From contig CM082578.2 in NCBI GenBank assembly GCA_040954595.2, positions 2,852,001 to 2,916,000 on the forward strand: a stretch of DNA of 64,000 bases. The letters run 5' to 3'. Positions 48,793 to 59,503 of this stretch are shown here, one piece after another. A model generated the notes under the pieces. It worked only from the letters and a program-made list of their open reading frames with translations, made no database searches and was not told where the DNA came from. Position numbers and translations under genes: made by a program. Position 1 is the first letter of the stretch. Every line of letters begins with the position of its first letter. Origin of the DNA: Balanoglossus misakiensis (Eukaryota; Hemichordata).

Positions 48793-50190
48793 ACAGTTGC
48801 CTTCTATGAATCAGTAAAATGAAAAATTCCACTGTATTGTGATGGTAAATGATTTCAAATTTTCTCACTCATATTGTGTTGTATTTGCGATCAATTTCTT
48901 GTCTATTCTAGTAAACAAACACTCACCAGATGGAAATAAGTGTTTCTATCAAAGAAAGAATTAAAAATATATATACATCAACTAATTGAAACTGTTATTT
49001 ATTTGTATCAGGCTCCAGGCCCATAGAAAAAATATGTATATTTTAACCACGATTGTGACGTCACACTATTCAATAGACAAGTCATTCACTGAGAGAACCT
49101 CTGTCTCACACAAAACCACAGGTTGAAAACCAAGTCCCGAGTAGTTTTAGAACTACCTCACGGGGTTCTAGAACTACCGCAGGACTCAGTCTCACCTGTC
49201 GTAACAAAAATACAAATACACAATGGTTTATTTGCTTAATTACATTTACTTCTATACCTGTGTTCAAAGTACATTTCATTTGGATAGATTAATTGTTATG
49301 TTAATTGAAAGCGAACTGGATATGCGATATCCGGATCATTTCATTCAATGCTTCACATTCATAGTTTTGTCTACTGACGTACAAAGCTAATGTCTTGGTG
49401 GCTCTCGAGAGTCTTCATAACATGATAAAGTATAAAATAGACAAAAAATCTTTTCGCAGATGAGTTACTCACCAATATCGCTACCATACAGACGAGTTGC
49501 CGCTGTGGCTTGGTTCGTTCAAACGCCAGGGAGGCCAATACACAGACGGGCAGTAGTACCATGTAGAGCATTGTGACCCAGTTTTTGCTTTACCAACATG
49601 TAAGCGCTTGTTTTCGCAGATGATATAGATCGGAACTATCTTCAGATCGATTTCATGGACATTTGAAGGAAAATAAACTAAAAACGTGACACTTAGGCCT
49701 ACTGCATTTGGCCTAGAAAATGTTCGCGTAAGTTTACCATGTGCACGCAAAACCCCAATAGCTGCTAGCCTTCCCATAATACACTACGTAACACACCTGT
49801 AAAGTTTAATTTGATGCAAATTGAAGTTTGAAATTAGCTTATCACTCAGACACGTAAGCGTGAACATTTAGAGTAACACCTGTCAAGCGTGGGCGATCTT
49901 GTAAGGCCCTACTAAGGCCCAGCAGGGCGGTCTAGAACTACCTGCTCACGACATGATTCATTTATAGGAAGAGGTGTGGCCAACCAAATTTCACAGTCAG
50001 CAATGCATTTTATTGAATCGTTGTGTAAAACGACGTCTTTATGGTACAGAAAGCCCCAATGGTGACAATGTCTGTGGGGGATCGTGGTTTAAGTTAGAGA
50101 ACCACCTCCCCCTCGGTGGTTCTCTATTACATAAAAAATACATGTCACAGATACATGTACTCACAAAGTTATTAAGGGACCGTTCAGTTT
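48793..50190. other. Mostly non-coding; palindromic GTAGTTCTAGAAC-type repeats
   Basis: TAGTTTTAGAACTACC and GTTCTAGAACTACC near 49141-49176 recur as TCTAGAACTACC near 49931. No repeat family boundaries were found. One possible first exon is listed separately. Confidence 0.4.
49473..49571 (-). CDS. Possible signal-peptide first exon
   Basis: ATG at 49571 opens 33 codons (MLYMVLLPVCVLASLAFERT) and ends at a consensus donor GTGAGT at 49467-49472. The hydrophobic start resembles a signal peptide or anchor. No downstream exon was linked, and chance is quite possible. Confidence 0.2.
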
Positions 50191-51005
50191 TTACGGCTGG
50201 GGGGGGGGGTCGGCAAGTTTGTGTCATCGGTTTTCAAAATCAGGCCGACCCCCCCCCCTTCACCGAGCACCAAAAAATGATGACCCCCCCCCCTTTTGAC
50301 AGACCCAAAAATATGATGACCCCTACGCCGAAAACATTCGCCGATCTGATCCTATGTACACTGTATGCAATAAAGGGAATGAGGCTCCTCACACCTCAAT
50401 TACAAATTTCTTAAAGTAATTGAAGTATATGATTGTACAATGTATATAAATGTAATGTGGCGAAGAATGGAGGGGGTGGGTGTGGGAGGGAGTGTCGCCC
50501 TCCCACAGAAGAAAATTTTGAAAAATATGTAGCGCAAAGTTGCATTTTAATGAACTCAAAAGCAAATTATCTCAATGTTTGGGAGGACCAATTTTACTTT
50601 TTGCCACTCCACTCAAAGTTAGAAGATTTGGCGTCATCTTCGTCATGACATCATTTATAAAACTTCTAGTATATAGAAGATGCAGCGCGTAACTATCAGT
50701 TATGCGAAATGGTTTAAACGATTATTCTCCTTTATGTATTTACTTTGTTAAATATAATCATCGGTGGGGTTGGGGTGGCAAGCACTCTGCCCTGGTACAC
50801 TAGACAAACCAGCAAAAAATGAAATGTGGCGGAGAATGAAGGGGGTGGGTGTGGGAGGGGGTTTCCCCGTCCCACATTAGAAAATTTTGTAAAATAAAGG
50901 GCGCGAAACTGCAATTTTGTGGACTCAAAAGCAAAAGTATGGTGGCAAATGTATGTGACCCCACCCTAAACGTTTAAAAAACCCAGATGACCCCCCCCCC
51001 CCTTT
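50190..51005. repeat. Poly-C/G-rich repeat with two ~110-bp direct copies
   Basis: GCGAAGAATGGAGGGGGTGG at about 50460 and GCGGAGAATGAAGGGGGTGG at about 50829 start two copies of about 110 bp, each ending ACTCAAAAGCAAA. They are associated with CCCCCCCC tracts followed by CTTTTGGAC or CTTTTGACAG (50245-50310 and 50990-51008), the look of a dispersed AT/C-tract MITE. Confidence 0.6.
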
Positions 51006-51110
51006 TGGACTTCAAAATTTAAAGTGAAGCGATCGTCGCGCCGCACTTGCGCGTGGGGTGTCCCCCTTGTGTATGTCCCAGAATGCCTCACTGATCTCTG
51101 CAAAGTATTA

Positions 51111-51382
51111 ATGGCGGCCATGGAGTCGGATATACGACGGCGAAAGCGAGAGACACTCAAAAAACGAGACGCAACAAAAATATATTTGCGTGCAGCGTAC
51201 GATAACTGGACAGTTGAGAAATTGGGCCAATTTGCGGAGGGGTCTCATGCAGATTTCGCAGCTCATTTGCTGGAAACTCACATTCGACACTGTACCAAAT
51301 GCTATCCTGAGCAGCTGAGAGTCGCGACGGCTGATTCTGCTGATGTTATGCCATCCACATCGTCTACGATCATGCCTTCAAG
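51111..51382 (+). CDS. First exon of an unrecognised gene
   Basis: ATG 51111 (MAAMESDIRRRKRETLKKRD) is preceded by a GC-rich, promoter-like stretch. The 90-codon frame ends at a strong donor AAG|GTGAGT, phase 2. The sequence is basic at the start, has ETHIRHCTKCYPEQL, a small Cys/His cluster, and ends in a Ser/Thr-rich tail (PSTSSTIMPS). An in-frame upstream ATG at 51024 exists, but 51111 has the better context. The next exon was not identified. The plus-strand exons at 60.25 kb are candidates on style but do not join in phase directly. Confidence 0.5.
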
Positions 51383-52660
51383 GTGAGTCCGAATACTGCT
51401 TAGTATAGCATACTGTTTTTTATGTAAAATTAATGTTGCTGCCAAAACTATCGAATCATTGCATTCAAGTTGTGCGGTCCGGCGGTTGTACCGTCGGCAC
51501 ACACGCACAGTACAAGTACTTGAAGTAGCCGTACAAACGTAAATTTCATGCCCTCCTAAGCATTTCATCAGTCAACTGAAAACTGTGTGGAGTGAATGTG
51601 AACTGAATCATCGTCAAAAATGTATGTTTCTAAACTAGTGACCTCGTCAGCAAGTGGTATAGTTGTAGGGTTTTTTCGACATATTTAGGAATGATCTATG
51701 GTGCGACCTGGCCCTGTGTACAGGTCAGTGTGTTCGCAGCGTTTACACGGCCTCCACCACAGCCCTGGCAAGGCTCCATAGACAAAACTGGCGCGTCTGC
51801 GGTCCGGATATTACAGTAGAAAAGAGATGATCTTGGCAGCTCTTGTATGTAACTGTATGGCATGGCTGTGTGTTATTATGCATGGCAATTGTCAGGAACA
51901 CAAAAGTTACCGTGTATAAGGTTGACATGAAGTAATCTGTCAAAGAACCATGCATGTAACTCCATGTACAATGGAATACCTCAATACTACAAGTGCTATA
52001 TGTTGTAAAGCTTAGTCCCACTTTGTCTGCATGACTCTTTGACAAATATTACTTATGTCACCATCTTGCACTGATGACTTGCCTTGCGCAAACAACTGAA
52101 ATACACTAACATGTCACATACTTCCATTATTTTAGCTTTGCTACACCAATTAAATGCCAAGAGACAGGTAATTTGGTCTGGTATAAACAAAGGAATTGAG
52201 TAAACGTTTGTGTAAAATTGAATTAGAGACATGTATTTGCATGAATGTATGCGTATGAAATGTTCATGTTAGCATGATTTCAAATACATGTGTATAGATA
52301 ATAGTCTAAAATTATAGTTTGTGTTTAGTTCTTATGTTATGGGACTGTGTGAACACTCTACTTAGCTACAAGGACAATCAGTGAAATGAAAATTTATTGT
52401 TATCTCTTTAAAGAGTTACTCCTCCATTCAGTAGTATTTTTTCTGTGTAAAATGTCAAGTTGCATGTACATGTTGTTATTATATATTTTTTATATATTTG
52501 TAATTTTTAACACATTTATGTTCAGTGTTTACAACATTATATATTATATATACAATTATAATATACCTCATGCTAATACTGTGCCGTGATTCGCCAGAAT
52601 CCGTCACGTGATAGGAAAATAGAATCGACTATGAACCGCTAGGGAAATAGCAGAACAAAT
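51383..52660. other. Intron-like or intergenic, no exon recognised
   Basis: AT-rich, with short (TA)n-like stretches near 52470-52565. No repeat family and no convincing exon were found. Confidence 0.45.
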
Positions 52661-52804
52661 ATAAACCGGTCACGTGACCAGCGTGAGTGCGCAGACTCGG
52701 TCACGTCAATCAGCGTCGCGTCGTCTGACACAATGGCCACCGCTGAAGATGTTGTCTGCCAGCCTCAAGAGAAAATTACAAGATTTTCCCAGCTGTTAGC
52801 ATGA
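52590..52804 (+). promoter_or_regulatory. Candidate promoter with GGTCACGTGACC palindrome and short ORF
   Basis: GTCACGTGA at about 52602 and the 12-bp palindrome GGTCACGTGACC at 52668-52679 are E-box/CLEAR-type sites. They precede a GC-richer stretch and ATG 52733 (MATAEDVVCQPQEKITRFSQ, stop at 52804). The small frame may be a uORF or a first exon. Confidence 0.35.
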
Positions 52805-52875
52805 GGTTTATTATAAAACACCTATAGCCTGGCCTATATTCGGGCCATAGCAGCCGTTTTTAACCCCTCGTGACT

Positions 52876-52950
52876 GTGAGTTACCAGAATCATATGATAT
52901 TTCCCGAGGCCGCAGGCCTCAGGAAAAAGCATATGATTCTGGTAACTCAC
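52876..52950. repeat. 21-bp perfect inverted repeat
   Basis: GTGAGTTACCAGAATCATAT plus G at 52876-52896 is perfectly inverted at 52930-52950. The 33-bp loop itself contains a CCGAGGCCGCAGGCCTCAGG pairing. It could be a complete small palindromic element or an insulator-like hairpin. Confidence 0.85.
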
Positions 52951-52976
52951 CACGTCTGTTTCAGAGTAGAAATTAA

Positions 52977-53176
52977 GTGTGCGCATGCGCGGCTAAAAAG
53001 GTTAAAAAAACATGGCCTCGCCCATGCGGAAGTAATGTGTGTACAGTGACATCGAAGTCTTTTACGGCAGAGTTAGGAAGGAAACTCATTACATCAGCTT
53101 CAAAGAAGGTTGGATTTAGCTCAAAGTTCATCGATGGAAGCTGGAAGGGGCATATTTATATGGAGGAACGGTGCAG
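52977..53176 (+). CDS. Possible exon of unknown gene
   Basis: The frame from ATG 52977, or from an acceptor TGTACAG near 53046, runs through SFTAELGRKLITSASKKVGF and KFIDGSWKGHIYMEE to a strong donor CAG|GTAAGT. The composition looks coding. No family was recognised and no following exon was linked. Confidence 0.3.
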
Positions 53177-53180
53177 GTAA

Positions 53181-54090
53181 GTAAATTTCAGTGCTTATGG
53201 TTCGATTAAGTTGAACTTAACTGTCAAGCGTTTTTCGGATACCGCAACAGTGCGAGGTCACAGTGCAAGCAATAAATATATTAGCGTTTCCGTGTTCTAG
53301 CCGTGAATAAAGCTTGTTCAGCTAAATTATCTCATGTATCTTCGGAATTTTGGTAAATCAATGGAATGTATTTGTCTTTTAATAGGTAATGATCGAGAGA
53401 CGGGTGTCGTGAAGCGAACGATACGAGTGTTTCTTGGCGTGTTTTTATATACACATGGGTTTGTGTACAAGTTTCCAAATGTGCACATAACGAATGCTAG
53501 TCACTAAAATTGTGTACCTTGCGTTATTTTTCACTGTTATTGCATTCCAATACTCGTGATTATTGATATGATTTCAATTCTGAATACAGATTTTAATGAA
53601 TTTCTTTTGATCACGATCACCAAAAACACAGAACTGGGGTACTCAAAAAACCCCACAGAGCTGAGGTTGTTTATAACTCAATTTTATTCAAATTACACAG
53701 TTACTAGTTTGATCAACAGCCTGATTTAACATCCCCACTCCACCACGAAAAAAAAAAAAAATGTGCTAACATATTCATTCAATTGGCAAGTCTCCTTAAC
53801 ATTTTTTTATTTAAATATTTACACCATACAATAGCAACATTCAAATTCAAGCTATTTCACGCCCCACTCCAATCACCCCTCCCCCCTAATTATACAAATT
53901 TCCCAACATGGTATTCAGTTAATTTGATAAGGCTCCATAACGATTTTTTTTATATTTGGATATTTACATCATTAAAATTCAAGTTTTGACAGGAGTGTGT
54001 CCCTGAATATCAAATACATATATAACTGAAATATTAACATAACTTTTACATATATACAAATGGTGCGTAGTTTCCTTCAATTGTCCTGAT
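53181..54090. other. 3' flank of the RAG1-like gene
   Basis: No plus-strand exon was recognised. On the minus strand, downstream of the RAG1-like stop, AATAAA signals occur (for example at 53806-53811 in plus coordinates) and could end that transcript. No RAG2-like kelch or PHD sequence was found. Confidence 0.5.
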
Positions 54091-54404
54091 TCAATTTGAT
54101 TTTGTTGTCCGTCGTTTAATTTCAGGTTTATCACATGCTTTAGCAGGGTGTACAGATAAATGGTGCATCTTCATTAGTTGCTGAAGTTGTTCCAATTTAT
54201 CTGGGAATCTGCTGTATGTTGCTGTGAGTCTGTTGCATTCAGAATGAACACCTTCCATCCCTTGTTCACCATGAAGCCCACAACCAACACTATGCATCTG
54301 TATCCAGGGAAGAACATGGTCCTCTAAGATGTGCATCTTTGGAGTGACAGTTTCCCTTGGAAAGTTGCTCCGAAAATGCTGCAGGAAAGCTTCAACGCTC
54401 TTTC
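54091..54404 (-). CDS. RAG1-like gene, last exon: HxxxxH and catalytic Glu
   Basis: It encodes KSVEAFLQHFRSNFPRETVT, then KMHILEDHVLPWI and GCGLHGEQGMEGVHSECNRL. HILEDH supplies the two zinc His. The second Glu of GEQGME sits about 21 residues further on and is the probable catalytic Glu, comparable with SEGNESG of RAG1. The protein ends about 50 residues later with a basic tail (KRRTTKSN). Acceptor is TTTTACAG and the stop is TGA. Confidence 0.8.
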
Positions 54405-57400
54405 CTGTAAAACAATGTGAGGCAAGTACATGTCTGTGAATTTTTGAATTAGTATCAAGTTTGAATACCATGCGTTTCTTGTACAACTATTTATGTTTAA
54501 AAATAAAGTCAATTAAAAACAATTTCTATGTCAGTTTTGTTGATTTAATCCCGGTTACACTGTAAAAGTTCCTTGACTTAGTTAATTTGGTTCATGAATA
54601 AGACATCTGACCAACTATAACTCAAAGGTTGGGAAAAATTTATACTTCTCATGATATATCATTGATATTAATGGTTTTGACTGAAGTGCAATGTTTAAGA
54701 GATGTTGTAATAGTCAGTAAAATTATAATATGTCATCTTGGAGGATATAAACTTACCAAACTGAGTAATTTCACCTGGGGACAGTGGTCTGGCAACACTG
54801 TACAATGCATGACATCTGCTGAACTTTAGAAACAGTGGCTCAAACAGATCTCTGATATCATTTGCTTTCTCAAGTAGATCTGGACACAGCTTTTGAGTGC
54901 ACTTAACTATACTGCTGGTTATCCGTGATATGTTGTTTGGCTGAAGAAAAAAAATACATCAGTGACAAAACTTCCTTTGATCACATTTAAAGTATAATTT
55001 TTGTTTCAAATTTTCACTTCTAATTTCTTACAAAGTGATGATATTGCTCACCTTTAAACAAATATCCACATGGTTGCCGATAAAACTCTTGCCATGATAT
55101 GCCTGTCTCTTCACATGAAGTGCCTGTAGACATTCATCTAGAGCCCTTGGGATGTAACCAGCTTCTTTTGGTAGCGCCTTTTGTTTTGTGTTAATGTGCA
55201 TTTCCTGGAGACCAAATAGTAAGGTTTTTATTGCTTTGTAAAAGGCCAGCTATTTTTCATTGGATCTGTTCATAGTTTAAAAAACTCTTTAAGATTTCTT
55301 ACATGTTGTATGTTACATGAGTTTAATACAGATTTTAGTTGCTTGTTGTTTTTTTTTTGCCCTACCGCTACTAAATATGATTTATTTCCAGGTAGTGTTA
55401 AATTTGTAAACTAACCAGTGCATCTAGCTGTTTCTGTTTTTCATCTCTCATGGCCTGTAGTCCATTTATCACTGCTGTGCTCTGCACAGGAGCTGTATAT
55501 TGATGGTCATGCAGTAGGGCTGACGCAACACTACTTTCGATGTCCTGCATTTCAACCTCGATCCTACTCATGGCATCCTTTAGGGCAGATATTTCACATG
55601 AGAGGGTGAGGTAGGTGTCATACTCAGCTGGTCTGTTTGACTGAGCCTGAGAGTTACTGCTGCCACTGGAATTGTCCTCATGTAATTTGACATACATTTG
55701 AACATCCAGTGGTATGCAGTAACTCTCCATCAAATTGAAAAGCTTCAGGTAAATGCCCAAGCTGATGTGCAGAGCTGGAGGACACACCTGTCAAAGCAAG
55801 ATAGATAAAATATTTTTGTATGTCTGTCTATTAGAGGGACAATAGCTAGAATTTTCGGCAGTTTTGTTTATCCATTTTGGTTATCGTGTTGCTGTAACCC
55901 AATCATGTTGAACAAGAAACTAGTTGATAAAAGATACTGCAGACAATGAGAAATTACTGCTAGTGTCCTTAAATGTATATTGAACTAACAGTAACTATTA
56001 AAGATTAACAGCATGCTTAGTGTGTCTGCATTTTGTTAAACACCAGGATTATTAAAGTTACGTGATTTCCAGTTCTATAATTTTATTTTCTTCATTAAAA
56101 TTCTGTGTTTGAATGAAGTAAGTACCTACCTGATTAATTGGAATAGCAATCAGTGGCTGGTGGATACAGTTCAGAAATTTTGGGGCATCTTTAAGCTTTG
56201 ATCCATTGGTAACAAATATGTTGTATGCCTCTGTGATGGTCTCAAGGGTACGTGGAGACTGTCTACCTCTCTGTGCTAGGGGTTTCCGAGACAGCTCCTT
56301 GCTGGTATCACACCAAAGACAAAAATGTCTACCTACATTATCAAAATGTAAGACAGAGTGGTTTATATGATACAGAGTCAACTACATGACCACAGTCACA
56401 TCAATGTATTGGAGTGTGATGTTAGTAACACATCAAGACAAACAATTCACTCACCCCCAGCTCCTGATAATCCATACAGCTTTGTTTGGTATTCATAATC
56501 TCCACACAGAATAGCTTCAATAGTATACTGCCTGTAGTAAAAATGACAAATAGTAAGTTTACTGTACAGAGCATACCTGCTGGACATTTTAGCATACTAT
56601 AGGAAGTAGGACAAGAAACTGTAATTTATATACATAACCAGAATACTGAAAGAAATAGCCAAAGGTTAAAGCTAATGTCCTAATATTCAAATTTCAATAT
56701 TTCTACATTGTTGTAGTAACCAACTTACTTCCACTTATAGCCATTTAGAGTGTTGACACTGTTTACATAATTTTCAAGTGCAAGCGTCAAGTTATGATGG
56801 TTGTCTCCAGCTTCAAACATTAACCAGATCACAGTATTTTCCTTTGCATTTGGATGATCCAGGTTGCAGATTTCAAACACAAATTTCATGGAACCACCAC
56901 CTTTGTCCCCACCCACTTTCACTTGGATGATATCCTGGGGTATTGAGCCTCCATGCCATGTCAGTCTACCAAGTCTAGGATAAAGGTTAATAATTTGAGT
57001 AAACAGAACACATAGCTTTACAGGCAAATCAAAATATGAAAATTAGGCATGGTCCCCTTAAAGACACCACGTATGGCAAATGAAATCATCCTATTGTATT
57101 AAAGATGATTGCAAAGCATTTTTACCTTTCATTTGCTTCGAGGTGTTGAACAACAAGGTTTAAAATGTCACATCCGACCAGCGGTGCAAGTCTGATTTCA
57201 GAGGCCTGTTTTCCAGTTGATGTCTTGATAGTAAACATGAAGGGCAGGTGTTCGGTGTAAATGGATGGGATCAGTGTAGCAAACTCTCTGCGGTCTTCTG
57301 CCTCACTGCGCAGACTCAGTTTCCATTTCCTCAGCCACCTGTAAAAATGATTAATCTATGACATGGTGCTGCAAAACTTGACTAGTGAGGACAGTGGTAA

Positions 57401-59503
57401 TTAGAATCATGGTGTACAAATGTATTTACAGGAATAACATGGACACTAGTGCTAACTAGCAACTAATTAAAGCTCCACTTGTAATAGGTTTTCCTATTTA
57501 TTTGCATAGTTGTTTTGTGTATCAACACTTTTTTGGTTCAACTCCCAATGCAGCAGGACGATATTACCTTATTTAGTTTGTCAAGTCAGCAAATATGTGT
57601 GCAAGTCTTGTTACTGTAGATCTTGAATCATTTTGTCAACAGTAACAATGTTTGTTGCACGTGTTGTGTTTATAAACAAAGTGATTATGGTAGTGTTTTA
57701 AGATAGGGAGTAGAACAAGAACTTCTGCTGGTACACAGACCAAACATGCTGATAAAATATATAAAAAATAGAGAGCATGTCCAATTAATGCCAACTGCAT
57801 GGGTACTTACTGCTTCAGTTTCCGGAATTGGTACCATGTTAGTCTCATATCCACTTTCAAGCTTAAACCATCACCCTCCTTCAGGTCTGGTAATAACCCA
57901 AGGTTACTGAGAATGGCTGCTCGTTCACCTTTATCAAGGGATTTCATTTCATGAGTCAGCTGTTCTCTAACACCTGATTCCCCACCACTGAGCTGGTCCC
58001 TGAGTTTCTGTATCAGTTTACTGCGATTAGTCTTGGTTTTTGTTGTAACTAAATTACTGTCCTTGCGAGGATTGCTGATACACTGCACAAACAGTGGCTG
58101 AAAAAGCAAAATAAAATAATGGAATAAAAAATGAAATAAAACTATTTAAAATGGAAGATTGTGTAGGTGTTCAAACAGTTAAGGTAAGTAATAAATTCCT
58201 GGTAAGTATAGAACACTATCATCTGTGATATGCAACATTTCAGGGTAGTTTATCATGCTATATATTGGGGGTCAATTTTAGGTCAAATTTATAGCTTGCA
58301 TCACATGCTTGATAGAACAATGACCTTCCATTAGCTACAATCTACTAGTACACAATTTCAATATTGTTTTGTTCTGTGTTTTTATTATTAATAACACTAT
58401 AGAAAGAACAAATAGTCAACAGTTGTTACACAAGTGTCATTATTGCCTGTAACAATTTGAAGCTTTTAGTTTACAATAAAGTTAGAAGAGTCTAGACCTG
58501 CCCTTGCATTTGGTGTTGACAGTAGTTTTTCTTTCAAGCATTTTGTAGCCAGATCTTCATAGCCAGGTATTTTTGACATTGATACATCTGGTCTCAGCAA
58601 GACGGACATAGCATGCTCACTTTCATTTATGGGTTCTGTAGTTAGTGTGTGTATTTGGCTTGACTGAATGGTACGGTGCTCATGAGATTTAAGTTTATGA
58701 AGTGGAAAACTCTCCTGACAAGTTTTGCAAGTCATTGACTTTTCACCAAGACATGTTGTGAAGGGAATTGCAACTCGTATGATGCATGATGGCGATTCAA
58801 TTTCAAACCGACAGATTGGACAATTGATGACAGTAGAAGCTGCTAATACCCACTCACGTAAACATTCTCCACAGAAAACATGCCCACATAAAATCTGAAT
58901 GGGGCCATCCAGCACTTCCTTACAGATGGGACACAAAAATTCAGAGGAAATTTCATCAACAAAAATATCTGGGTGCAAACTGATAATATCATCATCAGAA
59001 AGGAAACTTTGTGCCTTTTCCCTGTCAATAGTGGCAATAATTTCTTCTGTGGGAAGTTTGGAAGTAGTTGCTGATTGGACAGATTTTGCAGAAGATTCAC
59101 AATCACTTGAGGGCAGCTTCAGTAAATTAACATATTTGTTCATTGATTGGCGACGTTTTGGAGTCCTGCCCCCCTTTTTGCATGACAATAACTTTTCACA
59201 CACTCCACAATCCCCTGTCCGCGGATGGTTTGACCACACAGCATAATTTTCATTCCAAGTGTAGGTTTTTTGGCGAAGGATGGCCTCCTTTCCGTGTAAA
59301 AGTTTCCTACGGCAGTTGCTACAGAATTCCCTTGGATGTACTCCGTCCTCATCACAGGACACATCGATGTGAAAAATGACCTCAATATCGCACATATAGT
59401 CACGTACATTGTACTTACGAGCATCAGCACGGTTTAAATTACCAAAACAAAATCTACATCGTGATTCAATGACTGTCTGATGAAATTCTAGCCCCGCCAT
59501 CAT
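54091..59503 (-). CDS. RAG1-like / N-RAG-Chapaev-type transposase, 10 exons, ~1,025 aa, apparently intact
   Basis: Exons are 58475-59503, 57811-58097, 57126-57338, 56729-56974, 56455-56531, 56130-56332, 55416-55787, 55052-55204, 54757-54940 and 54091-54404. Phases agree at every junction and the total is 3,078 nt. The N-terminus has RAG1-type zinc sites and a RING. The core has VKVGGDKGGGSMKF (first Asp), CGDYEYQTKLYGLSGAG (second Asp), RHFCLWC, HILEDHVLPW and HGEQGMEGVH (Glu). The second Asp to the CxxC is 19 residues, as from D708 to C727 in RAG1. HxxxxH then lies about 20 residues before the Glu, also as in RAG1. It is likely a nuclear DNA-cutting transposase or domesticated relative. The start is ATG 59503 or 59500. 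The first junction (ATT|GTAAAC) is the weakest. A coiled-coil-like insert lies in exon 7. No terminal inverted repeats were found, so mobile versus domesticated is open. Confidence 0.8.
54757..54940 (-). CDS. RAG1-like gene, exon 9
   Basis: It encodes a helical segment (SSIVKCTQKLCPDLLEKAND, LFEPLFLKFSRCHALYSVAR) and ends at GEITQF in phase 1, with donor GTAAGT. Confidence 0.75.
55052..55204 (-). CDS. RAG1-like gene, exon 8
   Basis: It encodes EAGYIPRALDECLQALHVKR and QAYHGKSFIGNHVDICLK. The RQAYHGxxFxGNH block is typical of the same family. Phases are 0 in and 0 out, with donor GTGAGC. Confidence 0.75.
55416..55787 (-). CDS. RAG1-like gene, exon 7: conserved VCPPALHISLGI and coiled-coil insert
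   Basis: VCPPALHISLGIYLKLFNLM is a motif I associate with the uncharacterised Chapaev-like family of marine invertebrates. The rest is polar, with heptad-like helices (ISALKDAMSRIEVEMQDIES, LQAMRDEKQKQLDAL), probably an insertion domain within the RNase-H fold. Confidence 0.75.
56130..56332 (-). CDS. RAG1-like gene, exon 6: CxxC zinc ligand
   Basis: It begins RHFCLWCDTSKELSRKPLAQ. The CxxC is the first half of the structural zinc site that CMC-type transposases and RAG1 complete with HxxxxH near the C-terminus. It ends in phase 0 at PINQ with donor GTAGGT. Confidence 0.75.
56455..56531 (-). CDS. RAG1-like gene, exon 5: second catalytic Asp
   Basis: A 77-nt exon encoding QYTIEAILCGDYEYQTKLYG and LSGAG, with acceptor CTACAG and donor GTGAGT. 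The GD is the likely second catalytic Asp. Phase 1 at the end joins exon 6 to give GGRHFCLWC. Confidence 0.75.
56729..56974 (-). CDS. RAG1-like gene, exon 4: first catalytic Asp block
   Basis: LTWHGGSIPQDIIQVKVGGD has an Asp at the end of a predicted strand, followed by KGGGSMKFVFEICNLDHPNA and TVIWLMFEAGDNHHNLTLAL. The position fits the first Asp of an RNase-H-like DDE core. It is about 70 residues before the second Asp, closer than the 108 of RAG1. Confidence 0.75.
57126..57338 (-). CDS. RAG1-like gene, exon 3
   Basis: It encodes WLRKWKLSLRSEAEDRREFA, then ATLIPSIYTEHLPFMFTIKT and IRLAPLVGCDILNLVVQHLE. Acceptor TTTTTACAG and donor GTAAAA are good, with phases 2 in and 2 out. It lies immediately before the first catalytic block. 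Confidence 0.75.
57811..58097 (-). CDS. RAG1-like gene, exon 2
   Basis: Acceptor TTTTTCAG and donor GTAAGT. It encodes a basic, helical stretch (TKTKTNRSKLIQKLRDQLSG, LDKGERAAILSNLGLLPDL, MRLTWYQFRKLK), probably DNA-binding or linking the zinc module to the core. It starts in phase 0, which constrains the exon 1 donor. Confidence 0.75.
58475..59503 (-). CDS. RAG1-like gene, exon 1: N-terminal zinc module with RING
   Basis: Numbering is from an upstream in-frame ATG at 59515. CRFC (20-23) pairs with HPREFCSNC (60-68), the signature of the RAG1 N-terminal zinc-binding part. CGVC follows at 103-106. A full C3HC4 RING has C195, C198, C210, H212, C215, C218, C232 and C235. Just after it are C263, C266 and H278, like the zinc finger packed on the RAG1 RING. 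In RAG1 this region dimerises and acts as a ubiquitin ligase. If the exon is not spliced at 58475, the frame stops at 58466 and would give a free-standing ~345-aa protein. Confidence 0.8.

Noticed and set aside
51383-54090. RAG2-like partner for the RAG1-like gene
   Set aside because: No kelch-repeat or PHD-type sequence was seen on either strand here or at 59.5-64 kb. A RAG2-like gene outside the window cannot be excluded.
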